Assembly (NCBI RefSeq): GCF_018448885.1
Contig: NZ_RCWB01000003.1
Span: 62,001-126,000, forward strand
Direction of reading: 5' to 3'
Source: Photorhabdus caribbeanensis
GTDB lineage: Bacteria > Pseudomonadota > Gammaproteobacteria > Enterobacterales > Enterobacteriaceae
DNA: 64,000 nucleotides
Shown here one piece after another: positions 46,376 through 55,357 of the stretch (the stretch's first letter is position 1; every line of letters starts with the position of its first letter). A model generated the notes under the pieces. The model was not told the origin of the DNA, did not search any database, and saw only the letters and a list, made by a program, of their open reading frames with translations. The position numbers and the translations under genes are program-made.

Positions 46376-47047
46376 TTGTTTGACAATCGGGTTCGCCAGC
46401 GGCTAATGAAAAACAGGACGGCGCTGATTAATCAAATCCGGGGATTGGGCTTGGAATATGGCATTGCCATCCCGGAAAGTGCTCACAAAGTTGAGCAATG
46501 TTTGCTTGAGCATCTGGAAAACGTGGAAAATGACCTGACCCCAATGAACCGTGAACTGTTTCAGGAACTCCTGTTTGAACTCAAAGAACAGCAGCTGCGT
46601 TTGGAAGTGCTGGATAAACGCCTCGACCACCTGAATGGGCAACAGGAAGATATCGGACGGTTACTGACACTGCCGGGTATCGGCCCGCTGGGAGCATCGG
46701 CTCTGATGGTCGCCTTGGGCGACAGCATGGACTTCAAGAATGGCCGCCGTTTTGCCAGCTATCTAGGGTTGGTGCCAAGAGAGCATAGCAGCGGTGGAAA
46801 AGTCAGGTTATTGGGGATCACGAAACGTGGGGATGGCTATTTGCGGAGAATACTGATCCAGGGTGCCCGTTCAGTGGTATACCGGGTGCAAAAAATCCCT
46901 GACGAACAATGTAATGGCTTACAACTCTGGTTAAAAGGCGTGATAGCCCGCAGCGGAATCAATAAAGTGGCAGTGGCACTGGCGAATAAAAATGCCTGAA
47001 TCGCGTGGGCCTTAGTCAATCAACAATCGGTTTATGAAGCACGGTGA
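46376..47047 (+). pseudogene. IS110-family transposase remnant
   Basis: C-terminal part of an IS110-type transposase: coiled-coil segment, then the Transposase_20 domain (LLTLPGIGPLGASALMVALGD, FASYLGLVPREHSSGGK, GITKRGDGYLRRILIQGAR). The N-terminal DEDD catalytic domain (about 120 residues) is missing. A TGA at 46997 interrupts the frame, which then continues IAWALVNQQSVYEAR to a second stop at 47047; CGA to TGA would explain it. Doubly dead. Confidence 0.85.
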
Positions 47048-47256
47048 ATTAACAGTTCGACGTCGTGATGTAATAGAAGTCCATAAGTTGATGTACTGAC
47101 AGGTAGTACCGACTCTCTGTGAACCTGGTAACCCGATCAGTCTATCGAGACTGGCAGAATAATGAGGACAGAGAGTGCGGATTTTCATCAGGGCTCATTG
47201 AAGCCGAATATATGCTTGCGACTACAATGTCAGAGAAATTCACTCCCCTACTTGAA
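47048..47256. mobile_element. Non-coding 3' flank of the IS110 remnant
   Basis: No gene seen. It may be the non-coding end of the IS110 element, which in this family can carry a guide (bridge) RNA. It holds inverted ACTCTCTGT/ACAGAGAGT (about 47111 and 47168) and the left arm of an 11-bp inverted repeat ending at the btsS breakpoint. Confidence 0.35.
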
Positions 47257-47280
47257 TTAAGTCGGTGTCCATATATTCGG
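47204..47280. repeat. 11-bp inverted repeat at the btsS breakpoint
   Basis: CCGAATATATG (47204-47214) and CATATATTCGG (47270-47280) are perfect complements 55 bases apart. The right copy ends about 3 bp from where homology to BtsS stops, so it may mark a mobile-element end. Confidence 0.5.
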
Positions 47281-48291
47281 GTTAAATAGACGATTTTTAG
47301 CTTCATAAAGTTTGATTGCGCCGATAACTTGCTGATTTTCTCCCTGTAGCGGGATGACCAGAGTGGAACCGAGTTTGCAAGTTGGATTGATTGAACAACG
47401 ATAAGGTATTTCATTGCCATCGGCATAAACCACTTCATTGTTTTCAATTGCTCGGCGGGATTGTTCTGAAGAAATAGGTGTTCCAGGGAGGTGATGATCT
47501 GAACCGATACCAATAAACGCCAGGAGTTTTTCTCTATCTGTAATAGCCACTGCGCCTATTTCCAGTTGTTGATAAATAACTTTCGCTACCTTCATACTGT
47601 TATTTTCATTAAACCCTTTTCGCAGAATACCCTCTGTATAGACAGCGATTTTCAGGGCCTGAGCAGAAAATGCGCTAGTATATTTTTCAAATATTGCTCG
47701 TCGGTCAAGTAGGATACGTATAAACATTGCTGCGCCGATACTATTGGTGACAATCATGGGGGTGGCGATATTTTTGACCAACGCTAATGCTTCACTGTAT
47801 GGACGAGCGAGCAGTAGCAAAATGCCCATCTGTATTACTTCAGCACAAAACGTGACGATAGCGGCTGTCCAAGGATTAATCAGTCGATTTATCTGACCAC
47901 GTTTCGTCAGATAGCTGTGGATAATGCCGCCGATTAAACCTTCAATAATGGTCGATATCATGCAACTGAAAGCGGTCATCCCACCAAGGGAATAGCGATG
48001 CAGCCCGCCAGTTAATCCCACCAGCGCGCCGACACCTGGCCCACCGAGAAGCCCGCCAAGAACCGCGCCAATAGCACGAGTATTGGCAATGGAATCACCT
48101 ACATGCAGACCAAAATAGGTTCCCATAATACAGAAAATGGAAAAAGCGACATAACACAGCAGCTTATGAGGTAAACGTACAGTAACTTGTAACAGCGGAA
48201 TAAATAGTGGTGTTTTACTTAGTAGCCAGGCGATAACCAAATAAACACACATCTGTTGTAGTAATAACAACACAAGATTAAATTCGTACAT
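47257..48291 (-). pseudogene. btsS: BtsS (YehU/LytS-type) sensor kinase, kinase half missing
   Basis: 344 residues closely matching the N-terminal 335 of E. coli BtsS: the 5TM-LytS sensor (1-205, with LSKTPLFIP and GGLHRYS) and the GAF domain (about 225-335). After IKLYEAKNRLF the frame runs into foreign sequence (NPNIWTPT-stop). BtsS is about 560 aa; the phospho-acceptor His domain and ATPase are absent and no btsR regulator is here. It may still make a membrane receptor fragment. In E. coli BtsS senses pyruvate. Confidence 0.85.
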
Positions 48292-48528
48292 AGACTTTCC
48301 GGGAGGATTTGTGGATGTTATTAGTTTACAGAAACAGCTAATAATATTATTAAAAGTTTAGTTTAAGTAGGTTAATATTTGACAATAATCATAAACCACT
48401 ACACTATTATAAAGCGTTTTCCTTTCTGTCAGTGATTATACGCACAAACATATAAGAAATTTTCCGTAGAACAATGAGAAGCTATAGCGTTAGTTTCGAG
48501 TCGGGTAATTTTGGATGTGTAAGACATC
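48292..48528. other. Divergent gap btsS' / HlyD gene
   Basis: 237 AT-rich bases without a gene. TTGACA at about 48380 followed by an AT-rich run (TATTATAAAG) could be the adaptor-gene promoter, but the spacing is not ideal. No operator seen. Confidence 0.35.
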
Positions 48529-49500
48529 ATGAAAAAAAGAACACTTTTTACGATTTTACTGGTGATTTTGCTCACAGCAATGGCTGTGTTATTTCGTTCC
48601 CATAACCAATATTTATTGTTGCAAGGTGAAGTTGATGCGCCAGAAGTGATTGTCGCATCTAAAGCTAAGGGACGAGTGATCAAACGTCACGTTGAACGCG
48701 GAGATGATGTTAAGGCAGGGCAGTTGCTGATTACACTTGAAAGCCCGGAATTACTGGCTCAGGTTGCTTCACTGGAAGCTGTTCGTGATCAAGCCAAAGC
48801 GCAGTTGGAACAATCTCTTCATGGAACTCGTGAAGAAAGTATTCGGAATTTGGAAGCGGGTTTGGCACAAGCTCAGGCCGAATACGATAATGCGGTACGT
48901 GAATATGATCGTATTCAGAATGTCGCATCTAAAGGTTATGTTTCACGGAACGATCTAGATAATGCTCACAGAAGTAGAGATGTTGCCTATCAGAAAATGC
49001 AGAGCGCAAAAGCGTCACTGGATGAAGGCAGGCATGGTGACAGGATTGAACTGCGCCAGAAATATGCAGCGGCTTTACGTCAGGCTGAACAGCAACTGAT
49101 TGAGTTACAAACCCAGAGTAATGATTTGCAGGTCAAAGCACCTGTTGCGGGGGAAGTGGGGCCGATTCCGGCAGAAGTTGGTGAATTATTTAGTGCTAAT
49201 AGTCCTTTAGTGACATTAATCCGTGTACCAGAAGCTTATTTTATTTATAACCTGCGGGAAGACATTCTGGCAAAGGTGCACAAAGGGGATAAAGTCAAAC
49301 TTCGTATTCCTGCGCTAGGTGATAAAGAGGTGGAAGCCGAAGTTCGTTATATCTCTCCGATGGGTGATTATGCGACTAAGCGTGCCACTCGCGCCACCGG
49401 TGATTTCGATTTAAGAACCTTTGAAGTGCGCTTGTATTCCTTACAGCCTATTGAAGGTTTACGTCCTGGTATGAGTGCCTTGTGGCGTTGGGATAAATAA
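48529..49500 (+). CDS. HlyD-family periplasmic adaptor protein
   Basis: 323-aa membrane fusion protein: one N-terminal anchor (about 5-22), a lipoyl/barrel-sandwich half (VIVASKAKGRVIKRHVERGDDVKAG, residues about 40-70), a coiled-coil hairpin (about 75-190), the second lipoyl half (LQVKAPVAGEVG) and a beta-barrel. It links an inner-membrane exporter to an outer-membrane channel. Followed by two ABC-2 permeases with 11-bp and 1-base spacing. Resembles the E. coli YhiI-type adaptors. Substrate unknown. Confidence 0.88.
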   Translation: MKKRTLFTILLVILLTAMAVLFRSHNQYLLLQGEVDAPEVIVASKAKGRVIKRHVERGDDVKAGQLLITLESPELLAQVASLEAVRDQAKAQLEQSLHGTREESIRNLEAGLAQAQAEYDNAVREYDRIQNVASKGYVSRNDLDNAHRSRDVAYQKMQSAKASLDEGRHGDRIELRQKYAAALRQAEQQLIELQTQSNDLQVKAPVAGEVGPIPAEVGELFSANSPLVTLIRVPEAYFIYNLREDILAKVHKGDKVKLRIPALGDKEVEAEVRYISPMGDYATKRATRATGDFDLRTFEVRLYSLQPIEGLRPGMSALWRWDK

Positions 49501-49511
49501 GTAGGTGACTG

Positions 49512-50657
49512 ATGCGGAGCAAGGTTGCATGGCGTGGTTTCGAACGCGCTTTTAGCCAAGAAATCCGGGCTGTGATTCGTAGCCCAGTTTTTCACTGGTT
49601 AAGCTGGTTATTTCCGTTGATGCTATTCGTGCTGATCAGCGCTAATTTCTCAGAAGGGACATTGCTCGATCTGCCAGTATCGGTGGTTGATAATGATCAA
49701 AGCCCGTTGTCACGTCATCTAATACGTAACCTGGATGCGGCTTCTCATGCGCAGATTAAATCTTATGATGGGGGATTGCAGGAATCTCTTGAACGGCTTG
49801 GCAGTGCTAAGGATTACTCTTTACTTTATATCCCGCACGATTTTGAAGCTAATGCGCTCAGAGGAAACCAGCCAACCGTGCGTATGTATTACAACGCGCT
49901 GTTTTATGGCGCTGGAAGTTACTCTATTCAAGATCTCAGTGGATTAATGGCAGAGATTAATGCGAAGTACCGTTCCATATTGGCGACGGAAATGGGTCAT
50001 CAGTTACCGCCATTAGCCAATGTTACGCTCGTTTATGACAGCCTTTTTAATGCCAGCGGTAGTTACATCTATTATCAGCAGTTTGCGGCCACAATCCATT
50101 TATTACAGCTTTTTGTTGTAACCTGCACGATTTATAGCATGGCTCGCAGCAAGACACTGATGACAATGAAACCATTTACTTTCGCTCTATTGGGAAAATT
50201 GGCGCCTTATACCCTGTTTTTTACTCTGTTGTTGATTGTTGAATTGGCTGCTCTGATTGGTGTATTTGATGCAAAAGTGAATGGTAATCCGATATATATG
50301 GTAATAGTGGGTTTCTTCTATGTCATTGCCGCTCAAAGTATTGGCCTGTTGCTGTTTACTTTCACTAATAGCACATTGACGGCTTACAGTTTAATTGGAG
50401 TGCTAGTCAGTATTGCGACGACTTTTTCAGGTATGTCGGTGCCAGAATTATCAATGATATTGCCGGCGCGAATAATTGCCAATATTGAGCCTTTAACGCA
50501 TGCGCTAAATGCGATGTTTGATATTTTTCTGCGTGAGGTTTCTTTATTGGGTATTTTATCTGTTTGTGCTTTATTGCTTATTTATCCGGTTGTTTGCTTT
50601 CTGCTAGTACGAAACCGGTTATTTAAACGGCTTGGCTTGCCACAGGGTGATGAATAA
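49512..50657 (+). CDS. ABC-2 type permease subunit 1 (YhhJ-like)
   Basis: 381-aa inner-membrane permease: one N-terminal helix (about 30-48), a large periplasmic domain (DLPVSVVDNDQSPLSRHLIR and following) and five C-terminal helices (about 200-375). The motif order is that of the ABC2_membrane_3 group. Paralogous to the next gene, which it overlaps by one base (TAATG). No ATPase domain is fused. Confidence 0.88.
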   Translation: MRSKVAWRGFERAFSQEIRAVIRSPVFHWLSWLFPLMLFVLISANFSEGTLLDLPVSVVDNDQSPLSRHLIRNLDAASHAQIKSYDGGLQESLERLGSAKDYSLLYIPHDFEANALRGNQPTVRMYYNALFYGAGSYSIQDLSGLMAEINAKYRSILATEMGHQLPPLANVTLVYDSLFNASGSYIYYQQFAATIHLLQLFVVTCTIYSMARSKTLMTMKPFTFALLGKLAPYTLFFTLLLIVELAALIGVFDAKVNGNPIYMVIVGFFYVIAAQSIGLLLFTFTNSTLTAYSLIGVLVSIATTFSGMSVPELSMILPARIIANIEPLTHALNAMFDIFLREVSLLGILSVCALLLIYPVVCFLLVRNRLFKRLGLPQGDE

Positions 50658-51802
50658 TGCAGATGTATTGGCAAACTTTTCGCCGGGTATTAATGGGAAT
50701 GTTGGAAAAGCCCATGTGGATGTTGATGCTGGTTTCCTTGTGTATGATGAGTTTGGTATATGTCCGGCCAACAGTATGGGATCTTCCGGTTGCCGTGATC
50801 GACCAAGATCACAGCTCTGCTAGTCGGGCTTTGATACGCCAGCTCAATTCTACGGCTAAAATTGCTGTCCACAGCTATGATAATTTAGCTGATGCTCGTC
50901 ACGATCTACTGCTGCGTGAAATTTTTGCGATCATTATCATCCCGGCGGATCTGGAGAAAAATATCCTTAATGGAAAAAATATCACTTTTCCGATTTATGG
51001 TGATGCAACCAGTCGTCTTGCCAATGGACAAATTCAGCAAGAGTTGACCTCTGCTCACCGGCAATTGCTAAACGAATATAACAGTAAATTATTATTAAAA
51101 TATGGTTTTAGCTCGGAACAGACAGAGTTATTACTGATGCCGATTCGTAGTGAAACTGTTGGGCTATTTAACCCAGGTGTTAGTTTTGCCGCAATTGTTT
51201 TTCCCGGTTTATTGGTGATGTTATTACAACACTCGCTATTGATATCTTGTGTGCGGGTTAGTATTACGATACGTGGTACACCGAAAGGTAAACCGCCATT
51301 GCCTGTCTATTTGGGAGCGTTGTCGGCGTTATTACCGATTTGGCTTTTTCTCTCTATCATCTTTTTTGTGCTTTGGCCGTGGGTGTTGGGATACCGGCAG
51401 GAGGCGTCTATTCCGTTGCTATTAATGCTGACGTTCTTGTTTATGTTGGCGGTACTTGGATTAGGTAAATTAGTAACAGAATGTATGCGCAGTGTGGAAA
51501 TGATCTATCTGACGATAGCTTTGCTTACCACGCCTGTGTTCTATATTTCCGGTACAGTCTGGCCGATACAGGCAATGCCTGATTGGGTGAGAATAATCTC
51601 TTCTGCTTTACCATCGACTTGGGCAACGAAAGCGATTGCCGGTGTTAACCAAATGGGATTGCCAGTACAGAATGTACTGGGAGATATTGTCATGATGCTG
51701 GTTCTTGGTGGGGTTTATACTCTGTTAGGAATTTTGATAAGTATGGTGCGTAATAGTGAATTCAGGAAAATAACCTATTATTTGCGTAGGGTGTTTAAGT
51801 GA
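50657..51802 (+). CDS. ABC-2 type permease subunit 2 (YhhJ-like)
   Basis: 381 aa, the same length and layout as subunit 1 (DLPVAVIDQDHSSASRALIR in the periplasmic domain, C-terminal helices from about 180), so the two likely form a heterodimer. Last gene of the adaptor-permease-permease operon. The next 280 bases hold no partner ATPase, only toxin remnants. Confidence 0.88.
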   Translation: MQMYWQTFRRVLMGMLEKPMWMLMLVSLCMMSLVYVRPTVWDLPVAVIDQDHSSASRALIRQLNSTAKIAVHSYDNLADARHDLLLREIFAIIIIPADLEKNILNGKNITFPIYGDATSRLANGQIQQELTSAHRQLLNEYNSKLLLKYGFSSEQTELLLMPIRSETVGLFNPGVSFAAIVFPGLLVMLLQHSLLISCVRVSITIRGTPKGKPPLPVYLGALSALLPIWLFLSIIFFVLWPWVLGYRQEASIPLLLMLTFLFMLAVLGLGKLVTECMRSVEMIYLTIALLTTPVFYISGTVWPIQAMPDWVRIISSALPSTWATKAIAGVNQMGLPVQNVLGDIVMMLVLGGVYTLLGILISMVRNSEFRKITYYLRRVFK

Positions 51803-51968
51803 TGATTTATGTTCCTATATAGTCTAAGTCAATTCTATCAATGTATCGCTGAATTGTGTTTTGTCGATGATTTCTTTCTTTTAGGTTGCGAGGTTACATT
51901 TTCTAGATTTTTATAAATATTTCACCATTAACTTATGGATTTAATCCCTTCTGAGATAAGTATCTATT
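51803..51968. other. AT-rich gap after the exporter operon
   Basis: No gene, terminator or repeat recognised. Earlier parts of the decayed toxin gene may be in here but cannot be read. Confidence 0.3.
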
Positions 51969-52093
51969 CATTATCTTTTTTCACAAGGGAAGCAGATTGA
52001 CATTTTACGATGCTTTATGAAGAGAACAGATAAAAACCACCATCTGAAATAGAGTTAGTGCTGAAACGATTGGAGGATATGACATATGGCTAA
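51969..52093 (+). pseudogene. Decayed HigB/RelE-type (Gp49-like) toxin, C-terminal remnant
   Basis: Frame one reads HYLFSQGKQIDILRCFMKRT, the usual end of phage-derived Gp49-like toxins (compare the LLHGF-KK-T core), then breaks. The neighbouring frame continues SEIELVLKRLEDMTYG to a stop that overlaps the antitoxin start, the classic higBA order and overlap. The rest of the toxin is gone. Confidence 0.6.
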
Positions 52094-52498
52094 AGTAACT
52101 CCTATCTCACATTCAGAAGTGAGAAAGCGACTTCTTAATACACCGGAAGCTATACAATCTTATGTTGAGGCTACAGAAGAATATGAGCTGCTGGAACAAC
52201 TCACTGAGTGGCGGGAAAAGGCGGGTCTAAAGAAAATAGATATAGCTATACCCTATGGATTTCAAGATGCATCGCGACGGTAAGGGAGTGAAGCCCCGGG
52301 AGCATAGAGAACTATGTGACCGGGGTGAGCGAGTGCAGCCAACAAAGAAGCAACTTGAAAGATGACGGGTATAAACGGATGGGAATTAATCCGTCTGCGA
52401 TTACCTGTATTGAGAAGAATGTAACGAAAGCTAGTTGGCACACACTTAAACGTTATGCTGCTGCATGTGGTGTTGAGTTATCTTTAACTGCGAAGTAA
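52086..52498 (+). pseudogene. HigA/XRE-type antitoxin gene split by an ERIC element
   Basis: The first part (52086-52248) starts MAKVTPISHSEVRKRLL and ends in GLKKIDIA; the last part (52374-52498) reads KRMGINPSAIT then WHTLKRYAAACGVELSLTAK. Removing bases 52249-52373 (ERIC plus one TA) restores one 95-residue frame with the helix-turn-helix Asp-Ile-Ala-Lys-Arg-Met-Gly. The 125-bp net insert shifts the frame, so no full protein can be made. Confidence 0.85.
52247..52373 (+). repeat. ERIC element 3, inserted inside a gene (127 bp)
   Basis: TATACCC to GGGTATA, 127 bp, the same element as at 20202 and 39272 with several substitutions. TA at both outer ends is the probable target duplication, because exact removal of one TA plus the element restores the interrupted frame. 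Confidence 0.95.
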
Positions 52499-52554
52499 TA
52501 CTACAGAATGTGTGTTTTGTTGGTGGTGATACTTAAGATCTACTTGTTCTAAGA

Positions 52555-52580
52555 GGCTTCCGTTAAAGGAAGCCATTTTC
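52555..52580. terminator. Hairpin between the antitoxin remnant and the CarS-like gene
   Basis: GGCTTCC-GTTAAA-GGAAGCC followed by ATTTT on the plus strand. It probably also ends the long minus-strand lipid operon, which stops at 52609. Confidence 0.65.
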
Positions 52581-52608
52581 CTGCAATATTTCTATCTGAT
52601 TTCCTCGC

Positions 52609-53151
52609 TTAGAATCTCGTTTTTTTCAGCGAAAGTAAAAACAGTATATTCTTAACGACAAAAGCGCTGATTAAAAAACAGAGGAAAATAAAAAATGCAT
52701 CGATATAAGTAAGATTAAGATAAATAAAATAGGCTATTGTGATGCCAATAGCAGAATCAAGTTGATCGAATAAAATAAACAATCGCTTATTTTGCTCCGG
52801 GTGTTGTCCCGGTGGTGCGCCGAGTCTCCTTTTTAGCCAGGAGTTTGGCAATTCGAAAAGAACATAGCCGAAACCCGCCAGAAAACCAGCAAATAAGCAG
52901 GAGGAAATAGTCTGCGGAATAACAGTGTCCTGTGTTCCTGTGCTGAAAGCTAACCACAATAGCGAAAATAGCGCGGTAATAATGGGAACAACAATAAAAC
53001 CGCGCCAGGTCTTGTTGCGACCAAAATAACGTTGATGTACTGGAATAGCCCAGCGGGAAAAATAGTTTTTCGTCACAATTACCATATGTAAACAACCACC
53101 AAGGATGACGGGGATCATTAAAATCCATCCATGATAAAAACTATTGAGCAT
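52609..53151 (-). CDS. CarS-like (DUF46) CTP:lipid-phosphate cytidylyltransferase
   Basis: 180-aa membrane protein with about five helices. It carries the CDP-archaeol synthase (CarS) signatures FGRNKTWRGF (residues 43-52), SWLKRRLGAPPGQ and FDQLDSAIG. CarS uses CTP to activate an unsaturated archaetidic acid; bacterial members are little studied. ATG at 53151 follows GGAGTC and overlaps the 3' end of the upstream gene by 11 bases; a longer frame to 53262 is only overlap. Last gene of the operon. Confidence 0.72.
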   Translation of the reverse strand: MLNSFYHGWILMIPVILGGCLHMVIVTKNYFSRWAIPVHQRYFGRNKTWRGFIVVPIITALFSLLWLAFSTGTQDTVIPQTISSCLFAGFLAGFGYVLFELPNSWLKRRLGAPPGQHPEQNKRLFILFDQLDSAIGITIAYFIYLNLTYIDAFFIFLCFLISAFVVKNILFLLSLKKTRF

Positions 53152-53764
53152 AAAGACTCCAAAAATGCAGACCAGTGAATAAAACAAACCCTGCGAGTGT
53201 TGTACTGATGATAGTATTGAGATTCTTGAATTTATAAAACGGGCGATCCCATAACATAGCAATACTGAATGTAAGGAGCGCTAATGTCAGTAAGAGATGA
53301 CTTAACCACTGCTCGACTACCAAGCTTACCAAAGCGTAGCCGCTGATAATAAATAAGCTCCAGAATACGGGCATACCGAGATAGGAGAGCTGGTTTTCGT
53401 TTTGAATATTCCCGACTTCATTAAATACAGATAATCTCAGGCAACCACTAATGATCATTAAGATAATAAACAGGGAATACCAAGATTGATAACCGGAAAG
53501 ATAGAGAATAATCGCTGGAGAGATCAAGTAAATAAGTTGATCCATAAATCCATCAAGATAACGACCAAATGGGCGCGTAATATTTAAGTTTCTGGCTAGC
53601 ATGCCATCGAGCGCGTCGCCAAGCATGGCAAGATATAAAAACGCAATGGCTAAGTAATACCAATGTTGTAATGCGGCTGCCACGGCAAGAGCGCTAAATA
53701 CCGCTCCACCAATAGTAATATAATCTGCTCTGTTTAATTGGATAATAAAATGATTATTATTCAT
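53141..53764 (-). CDS. CDP-alcohol phosphatidyltransferase family protein
   Basis: 207-aa membrane enzyme with about six helices. The complete family motif is at residues 50-75: D50-x2-D53-G54-x2-A57-R58-x8-G67-x3-D71-x3-D75, which binds two metals and the CDP group. It would transfer a phospho-alcohol from CDP to an acceptor hydroxyl. Next to a CTP transferase the pair forms an activate-and-transfer module. Acceptor and alcohol unknown. AAGGAAAAG precedes the ATG. Confidence 0.85.
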   Translation of the reverse strand: MNNNHFIIQLNRADYITIGGAVFSALAVAAALQHWYYLAIAFLYLAMLGDALDGMLARNLNITRPFGRYLDGFMDQLIYLISPAIILYLSGYQSWYSLFIILMIISGCLRLSVFNEVGNIQNENQLSYLGMPVFWSLFIISGYALVSLVVEQWLSHLLLTLALLTFSIAMLWDRPFYKFKNLNTIISTTLAGFVLFTGLHFWSLYAQ

Positions 53765-53773
53765 AACTTTTCC

Positions 53774-55357
53774 TTATTTTTCCTTATGTGGAACGGAGGA
53801 CAATTGTCCTTTTCTGAGCATATTTGTCAGTGCTATGCGGTTTATTTTGCTGTTGTGGCGAATGTCAACCGGAATAGAATTAACATAGTAAATACGGGTA
53901 ACTAGCGTGAGCGCCAACTCGTCTAAAATAGCGGGTAAATTTGTCGGTAGGGTAGCGCTTTCCAGTATCAGAGCGGCTCCGCCTAAAGGATGTAGCACAA
54001 ACGCATTTTGAGTGACCTCTGGCAGTTCATTGATCCTTTTTTCCAGTACATAGGGATGAATGATACGGCCATCCTCTAGCACCACTTTGTCTTTTACCCG
54101 TCCAAGTAGCCAGAGCTGCCCTGTGGTGTCCAGATAGCCAACGTCACCAGTACAGTGCCAAATACCTCCCTGTTTACGTGGGAGCTTGTTTTCTTTCGTT
54201 GCTTGAGGATTATCAATATAGTCTTTGAGCACATGAGGCCCTGCAACCAAGATTTCACCGACACTACCGGCGGCCAGTGGGATAATTTGTTGGGGGTTGG
54301 CAGTTATTTCCCGAATACATATTTCTGCTTGTGTCACTGGTTTTCCGACCAGATAACCATCATGAGTTGCCCAGTGGTTTAATTGAGTCGTCATTTCGAC
54401 GGTACTGATCGGTTCAACCTCGGTAGAACCATAGACCACTAAATGTCGAGCATGTGGAAAGACGGTCAGGCAGTTTTCAAGCAGAGCCTTGTTGGCAGGC
54501 GCACCACCTACAATGATTGTTCGCACGTTGGGGAATGACAACCCTTTGCTCTTAGCATAACTGGTGACTTTGCTCATATAGGCGGGAGCGCCGCTGAGGC
54601 ATGTAACACCTTTGTCTTGCATTTGCTTGACAATCTTTTGCGGATCGACAGTTGCCGGATGGGCAAAGTCAAAATCAGGCAGAATACTGCTGTTGCCGCA
54701 GCACAATGAGTGCAGCACCATAACGGGAAAACTGTGTAGGTCAATCTCACTCTTTCCCTCAGAAAAAAGCGCTGTTATGGCATAAAGTTGTGCTAACAGG
54801 CTGTCATGAGTGCGGTTTGCGCCTTTGGGGATGCCGGTAGAACCTGAGGTAAAGGTAATTAACCCGGTTGTATCCGGCGGTAAGTCTCGGCAAACAAAGC
54901 TATTTAGAGGTAAATGTTGACTGGGTGTTGCCAGCGCTTTCATGCCCCAGATACGTTGGCCGATGACAAAACGTCGCAGTCGCCACAATTCAGGGATCAG
55001 AAACCAAAATTTTCCTAACGTAGGTTGAGTGATCACCGCTGATAATTTACTGCGGCGCAGTATCTCCCGCAGTTGCTTTTTGGCAAGCCCGCGCTCAAGC
55101 ATAACGGGAACGAGTCCTAGCCCCAAAATAGCAATAAGTAATGGGTAAAGTACTAAACCCGGTTGAACAATCACCAGTAAGCGATCGCCGGCAACGAACC
55201 CGGCTTGGGTTAACAGATGCTGGAAATGGGAGGCATGAGAAAAAAACTCCTGAAAGCTTAAGTCGTTACTGTGCTCCAATGAATGTGGCGCTTGCAAGGC
55301 TAAATGCTCAGGGTGTTTTTGGGCGGCATTGACAATTGGCTGACAAATATTTGTCAT
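53774..55357 (-). CDS. OleC-like AMP-forming acyl synthetase
   Basis: 527-aa adenylate-forming enzyme. P-loop TFTSGSTGIPKG (about 168-179), A5 YGSTEVEPIS, A7 TGDVGYLD, GRVKDKVVLEDGR, and a C-terminal SKINR carrying the A10-like lysine. The block from FPVMVLHSLCCGNSSILPDFDF through ATVDPQKI resembles OleC, the beta-lactone synthetase of long-chain olefin synthesis, more than ordinary acyl-CoA ligases. It could activate a fatty or beta-hydroxy acid. ATGA overlap with the upstream GNAT gene. Confidence 0.78.
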   Translation of the reverse strand: MTNICQPIVNAAQKHPEHLALQAPHSLEHSNDLSFQEFFSHASHFQHLLTQAGFVAGDRLLVIVQPGLVLYPLLIAILGLGLVPVMLERGLAKKQLREILRRSKLSAVITQPTLGKFWFLIPELWRLRRFVIGQRIWGMKALATPSQHLPLNSFVCRDLPPDTTGLITFTSGSTGIPKGANRTHDSLLAQLYAITALFSEGKSEIDLHSFPVMVLHSLCCGNSSILPDFDFAHPATVDPQKIVKQMQDKGVTCLSGAPAYMSKVTSYAKSKGLSFPNVRTIIVGGAPANKALLENCLTVFPHARHLVVYGSTEVEPISTVEMTTQLNHWATHDGYLVGKPVTQAEICIREITANPQQIIPLAAGSVGEILVAGPHVLKDYIDNPQATKENKLPRKQGGIWHCTGDVGYLDTTGQLWLLGRVKDKVVLEDGRIIHPYVLEKRINELPEVTQNAFVLHPLGGAALILESATLPTNLPAILDELALTLVTRIYYVNSIPVDIRHNSKINRIALTNMLRKGQLSSVPHKEK

